The translations under genes and the position numbers were made by a program. Source: Carex sylvatica (lineage: Eukaryota > Streptophyta > Magnoliopsida > Poales > Cyperaceae). Taken from it: a stretch of DNA of 64,000 bases. Positions 60,660 through 64,000 of this stretch are shown in pieces (position 1 is the stretch's first letter; every line of letters starts with the position of its first letter). The notes below the pieces were generated by a model that saw only the letters and a program-made list of their open reading frames with translations, did no database searches and had not been told where the DNA came from. Location: the NCBI GenBank assembly GCA_964058845.1, contig CAXKVR010000001.1, positions 248,001 through 312,000 on the forward strand. Reading direction: 5' to 3'.

Positions 60660-61600
60660 TTAATAGAGGAATTGAGATTATATCTCTTCATGACAAAATG
60701 TGATCAAATTATAGTTTTGTGATCTTCGGAAATGTGTCATCTTGATTTTATATTATGAATTTCAATGTCTTAATTTGCATTTTTTTTTTGTCTCTCAGTT
60801 CTCACTTTTTGAATAAATTAAGCATTCAAGTGTGTATTGTGGGAATAGATTAATTTGTATGTCAAGGTTTTCACTCAAGTTTATATAGTTATAACTGCAT
60901 GATGTGTTTTTTTTTTCCTCTTTCAACTCAAAGCACGCTAATTAATCATTGTTAAAATTTTAATTCTTCTAATTTTGTATACACCCCTAACAAAATAAGA
61001 TTCGCACTCAACTGAAGGCACCGCCCATGTTTTAGGTGCAGTCCGAATTTTTGTATATACTTTACAACTAAAACAAACAAATTAAAATTCAAACTTAATT
61101 ATCTTAGTCGACCAAGGCGTGAACAAGCACTACTACACGAGGATTAATCAGACTTCATCTTTGTTTCGTTAATATTGTATATGTTATTGGGACTTTCAGA
61201 TATAATTTTACAAAAAGTTTCATAACAAACATGTAATATAAGATTTAAAATCATTAAATTACAAACAAAATTCAAATTTGTATGTATATTTGTTGTTTTA
61301 ATATAGAGTTTTAACTCATTTAGACAGCATTTAAATTAAAATATACAATATTTTTTTAAGATATGGGTTGTTCTTAAATCAGCTTAGATAAGTGATAACA
61401 ATTTATATTTGAATCTTTTACTTCTCTTGGATTTGAATGATCTGTATTTGCATATATATTTCAAAATCCTTCTATGGACTGAAATTCATATTTTGTTAGG
61501 ATTAATTCGACCCAAATCCAATTAGTTGACAAGCAGCACAATCCAAGGCGACATGTATCATAAACCTGCACCAGCACAACCCAATGCGACCCGCTCCAAA
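60660..61600 (-). repeat. Inverted counterpart of 13,035-13,800
   Basis: Shares TGACAAGCAGCACAATCCAA, GGCGACATGTATCATAAACC and CAGATATAATTTTACAAAAAG with the left block in reverse complement. It includes array unit phrases (CTTAATTTGCAT, TGAATAAATTAAGCATTCA) on minus. Confidence 0.75.
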
Positions 61601-61839
61601 TAAGCAATTTTTGGTCGCCTCAGAAAATCCTTTGCATCTTTGACCAACCAGCTGTAGCTAGCGGAGATGAAAAAAGGTTTTAATCGGACAATTTTTTTTT
61701 TTTTTTTTTTGTGAAATAAGAGTCATGCTTCTATTTTTTAATCATATTAATTAAAAAATAATTCATGCCCCAATGTAATCATTAATTAAGATTTTGTAAA
61801 TTGATCTCCCTATCCAGAAATAATGTGAAAAGCCAACAG

Positions 61840-63400
61840 CATTAAATTCATCCCTTTTAACGGTAATTAATAGCCATCTATGTTAGTCATTATTTGGAAC
61901 ATGTTGGTAGGAAATTCACTGTAATTTTGTTTATCATTTTTAGTCCTTATAATTGTTGAAGTATTGTTTTTTTCTTATGTATCACTCGCTTTTTATTTTG
62001 GTCCTTAAAGTTTCAAAAGTATTAATTATTTTTATTGTTATAGGTTTTTAATTTGTACGAAATTGATCCTACATTTAACATCCACTGAAAAAAAAATGAT
62101 AAAGAAAATAATTATGAACCCTTTGTGTAATTTATTATTGTAAATTAAAATTTTGAAATTTTTAAAAATGGGTTGGGACTGCCAACCAATTATTATCATT
62201 AATGACAAAATTGTACAAATATTACATAAAGCAAGTAAAGGTGGAATTAAAATCTGAGGTTAATTGATATTTTATTCTTTTACGTGGTGTAATTTTGCAA
62301 GTTAGCTTTTTTTTTGTGTGATTCATCTAACAATGTTCACAATTTTTAAATGATTCTCTTAATTTAATTCTTCAATGTTTGTTATATAGACTTCCAGAAA
62401 TGTCCTATATATATCCTTCTGTATGTTTACATTGGATGAATCATAAATCATAAACTACACATTGTTTTGTGAAAAAAAACACTGCAAATTTGGATTGAAT
62501 ATGCAAAATATTTGAGATCTTGGAGGAAACTTACGAAGGGTAGTGAAGTTTTAGTTCGTTTTCTCAAAGATACTTTTCATAATTAAGTTCCTATGCAATA
62601 TTGAGATATAAATCAATCGAGCTGTGTTTTTGTCATTGCAAATGAAAAAGGACTTGCTATTTCATTCTTTGATTTTTTTTTTTTTTATTGCATAAAATCT
62701 TAAATGCTGTCTTGAGTTTTATTTTTCTCTGCCTCAACATATTAGACTAGATGAAATTAATGCTAACTTTGTTGTGAACAACTATATAAGCCCTTTTATT
62801 CGGCTATGATTGGTTGTAATTTAGAGTGTGCATTACGTAAGACCAGAATGGAAAATAATATATATATTTTTTCAATCATTATTCATATGCGATCTCTCTG
62901 AAAGCATAATTTTGGTTATATAATTTGCACTTTGTTTGTGATATTTATGAATAAATTGGTTGAAACCCCAAATGAACAAAACAGGGAAAAATAAAATAAA
63001 AGGACCCTCTCATACATTTCTAATTGTACCGAGTCTTAAATATTACCCAGCATTTTTAAACTAAATAAATACCCCTTGCATTTCATAAATTGCTACAAAG
63101 ACCTCCTTGCATTATTTTAATTAAAAAAATTTAAAAATTTAAACATCATCCTTCTTTTTTTTTCTTAACATTTCAATAAAACCTTTTTTTTTTTTTTTTT
63201 CTGAAAGCAACTTTCTTCATAAATGACGTAGAGGCGAGAAAGGTCGGTGTTCTGTTTAAGTATTCAGAATCAACTACCATCACGGTCTTTTTGTGAAAAG
63301 ATATATGTATATTTGATATGATGATGGGGTTTACTCTGCAACCCATCGAATACATGGATAGGCTTTTACAAGGCATATGATATTAGGTACATAATAAATG
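61840..63400 (-). repeat. Right arm of window-scale inverted repeat
   Basis: Reverse-complement match to 405-1893 plus 4217-4427, running straight through the position where the left arm holds the 2.3-kb LTR. Contains the inverted type-B module. Confidence 0.78.
62315..62545 (-). repeat. Promoter-like module copy 17 (type B, inverted)
   Basis: On minus: CTACCCTTCGTAAGTTTCCTCC, GTCTATATAACAAAC near 62,385, and core AATCATTTAAAAATTGTGAA with GTTAGATGAATCACAC. Confidence 0.74.
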
Positions 63401-64000
63401 TCATGACTGGTTCAGTATGTGTTGTAGGTTCAATCTTAATCATGCAGAGCCATGAGCGTGCCTCTCAATCAGCACCATGATTCATCATTAATAACAAAAA
63501 TTGCTCAATGAAAATCACAAGGATCAACAAATCATTCATTTCTAGACAAGAACAAAGTTTCAGATCAAGATATTGAAATTCAATAGTATATTTCAAGATA
63601 AATAATTCTGAAAACAACTAGCAGGGTTGAGCAAAAATGTGTCATGAAGAACTAATATGTGGCCTACTAAAGGGGGGGTAAAAATAAGAAGGAAAAAAAA
63701 AAAACAAGTGTAAACTTATACAGTATGTTTTTTTCATTAAAAGACAGGAATTCCTCATTTCATTAATATCAAACAGTCGACTTACAATCAAGCCCTACTC
63801 AGCTACTCACTATATTTTTTTACCCCTAGACAAACTAACATCAGCATATAACCTGATATGGAGCAATACACAGCTCCTATCCGAAACATTTCCACACATC
63901 CCAAACAAAAACAACAGAAAATGGTTACAACCACAAAATGAACCCACCAAAACACCATAAACTAATACAGAATGTAATACAACTAACTAGGAAAAAAGCC
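63401..64000. other. Unassigned sequence at window end
   Basis: From about 63,720 the sequence becomes richer in C and A and looks less like array DNA. It could be the 3' untranslated end of a minus-strand gene lying outside the window, but no frame proves it. Confidence 0.3.

Noticed and set aside
1..64000. CRISPR arrays, operons, tRNA or rRNA genes
   Set aside because: This is plant nuclear DNA; the regular repeats are transposon or minisatellite units, and no tRNA or rRNA signature was recognised by eye.

Overview
This is AT-rich plant nuclear DNA, from an angiosperm and probably a eudicot, although the species cannot be fixed from sequence alone. The evidence is plant-only gene families (a type-1 non-specific lipid-transfer protein and a LEC1-type NF-YB), GT-AG introns, plant TATA and MSA boxes, and a typical plant transposon set (hAT, MULE, CACTA, LINE, an LTR retrotransposon and many foldback MITEs). 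Genes are sparse. I support two intact protein genes, one degenerate cyclin gene, a degenerate MULE/FAR1 transposase and a LINE tail. Most other open frames are short AT-rich noise.

Layout. 0.4-4.4 kb: left arm of a degenerate long inverted repeat, split by a 2.3-kb TG...CA element (probably a solo LTR) with a perfect 5-bp target duplication. 5.1-6.2 kb: MULE/FAR1-like transposase relic. 6.7-8.7 kb and 11.2-11.6 kb: foldback MITEs. 9.1-9.7 kb: lipid-transfer protein gene (+). 13.0-13.8 kb: another block of the window-scale inverted repeat. 14.0-14.8 kb: TATA box followed by a ~220-bp-arm inverted repeat. 17.7-23.7 kb: a tandem duplication interrupted by a MITE and a GC-rich hAT element. 24.6-29.2 kb: array units. 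29.7-33.0 kb: cyclin B gene (+) with an intact-looking mitotic promoter but several disabling lesions. 35.5-36.3 kb: hAT element. 36.8-42.2 kb: array units. 43.5-44.1 kb: LEC1-type NF-YB gene (-). 45.8-58.5 kb: array units carrying several insertions with clean target duplications. 59.6-63.4 kb: array units in the opposite orientation.

The most unusual structure is the array itself. At least 17 diverged copies of a ~190-380-bp promoter-like module (box TTTGTTTCCTCC, then in most copies a TATA box, then a core ending in a GTTAG...ATCACAC block) lie between 1.2 and 62.5 kb. They come in two subtypes, on both strands, inside larger repeat units. The core is better conserved than its surroundings, yet no protein is shared by the copies. 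Several transposons sit inside array copies, and sister copies supply the empty sites, so insertions can be defined to the base. The three cellular genes look functionally unrelated: lipid transfer in the cell wall, embryo transcription control, and a dead mitotic cyclin.
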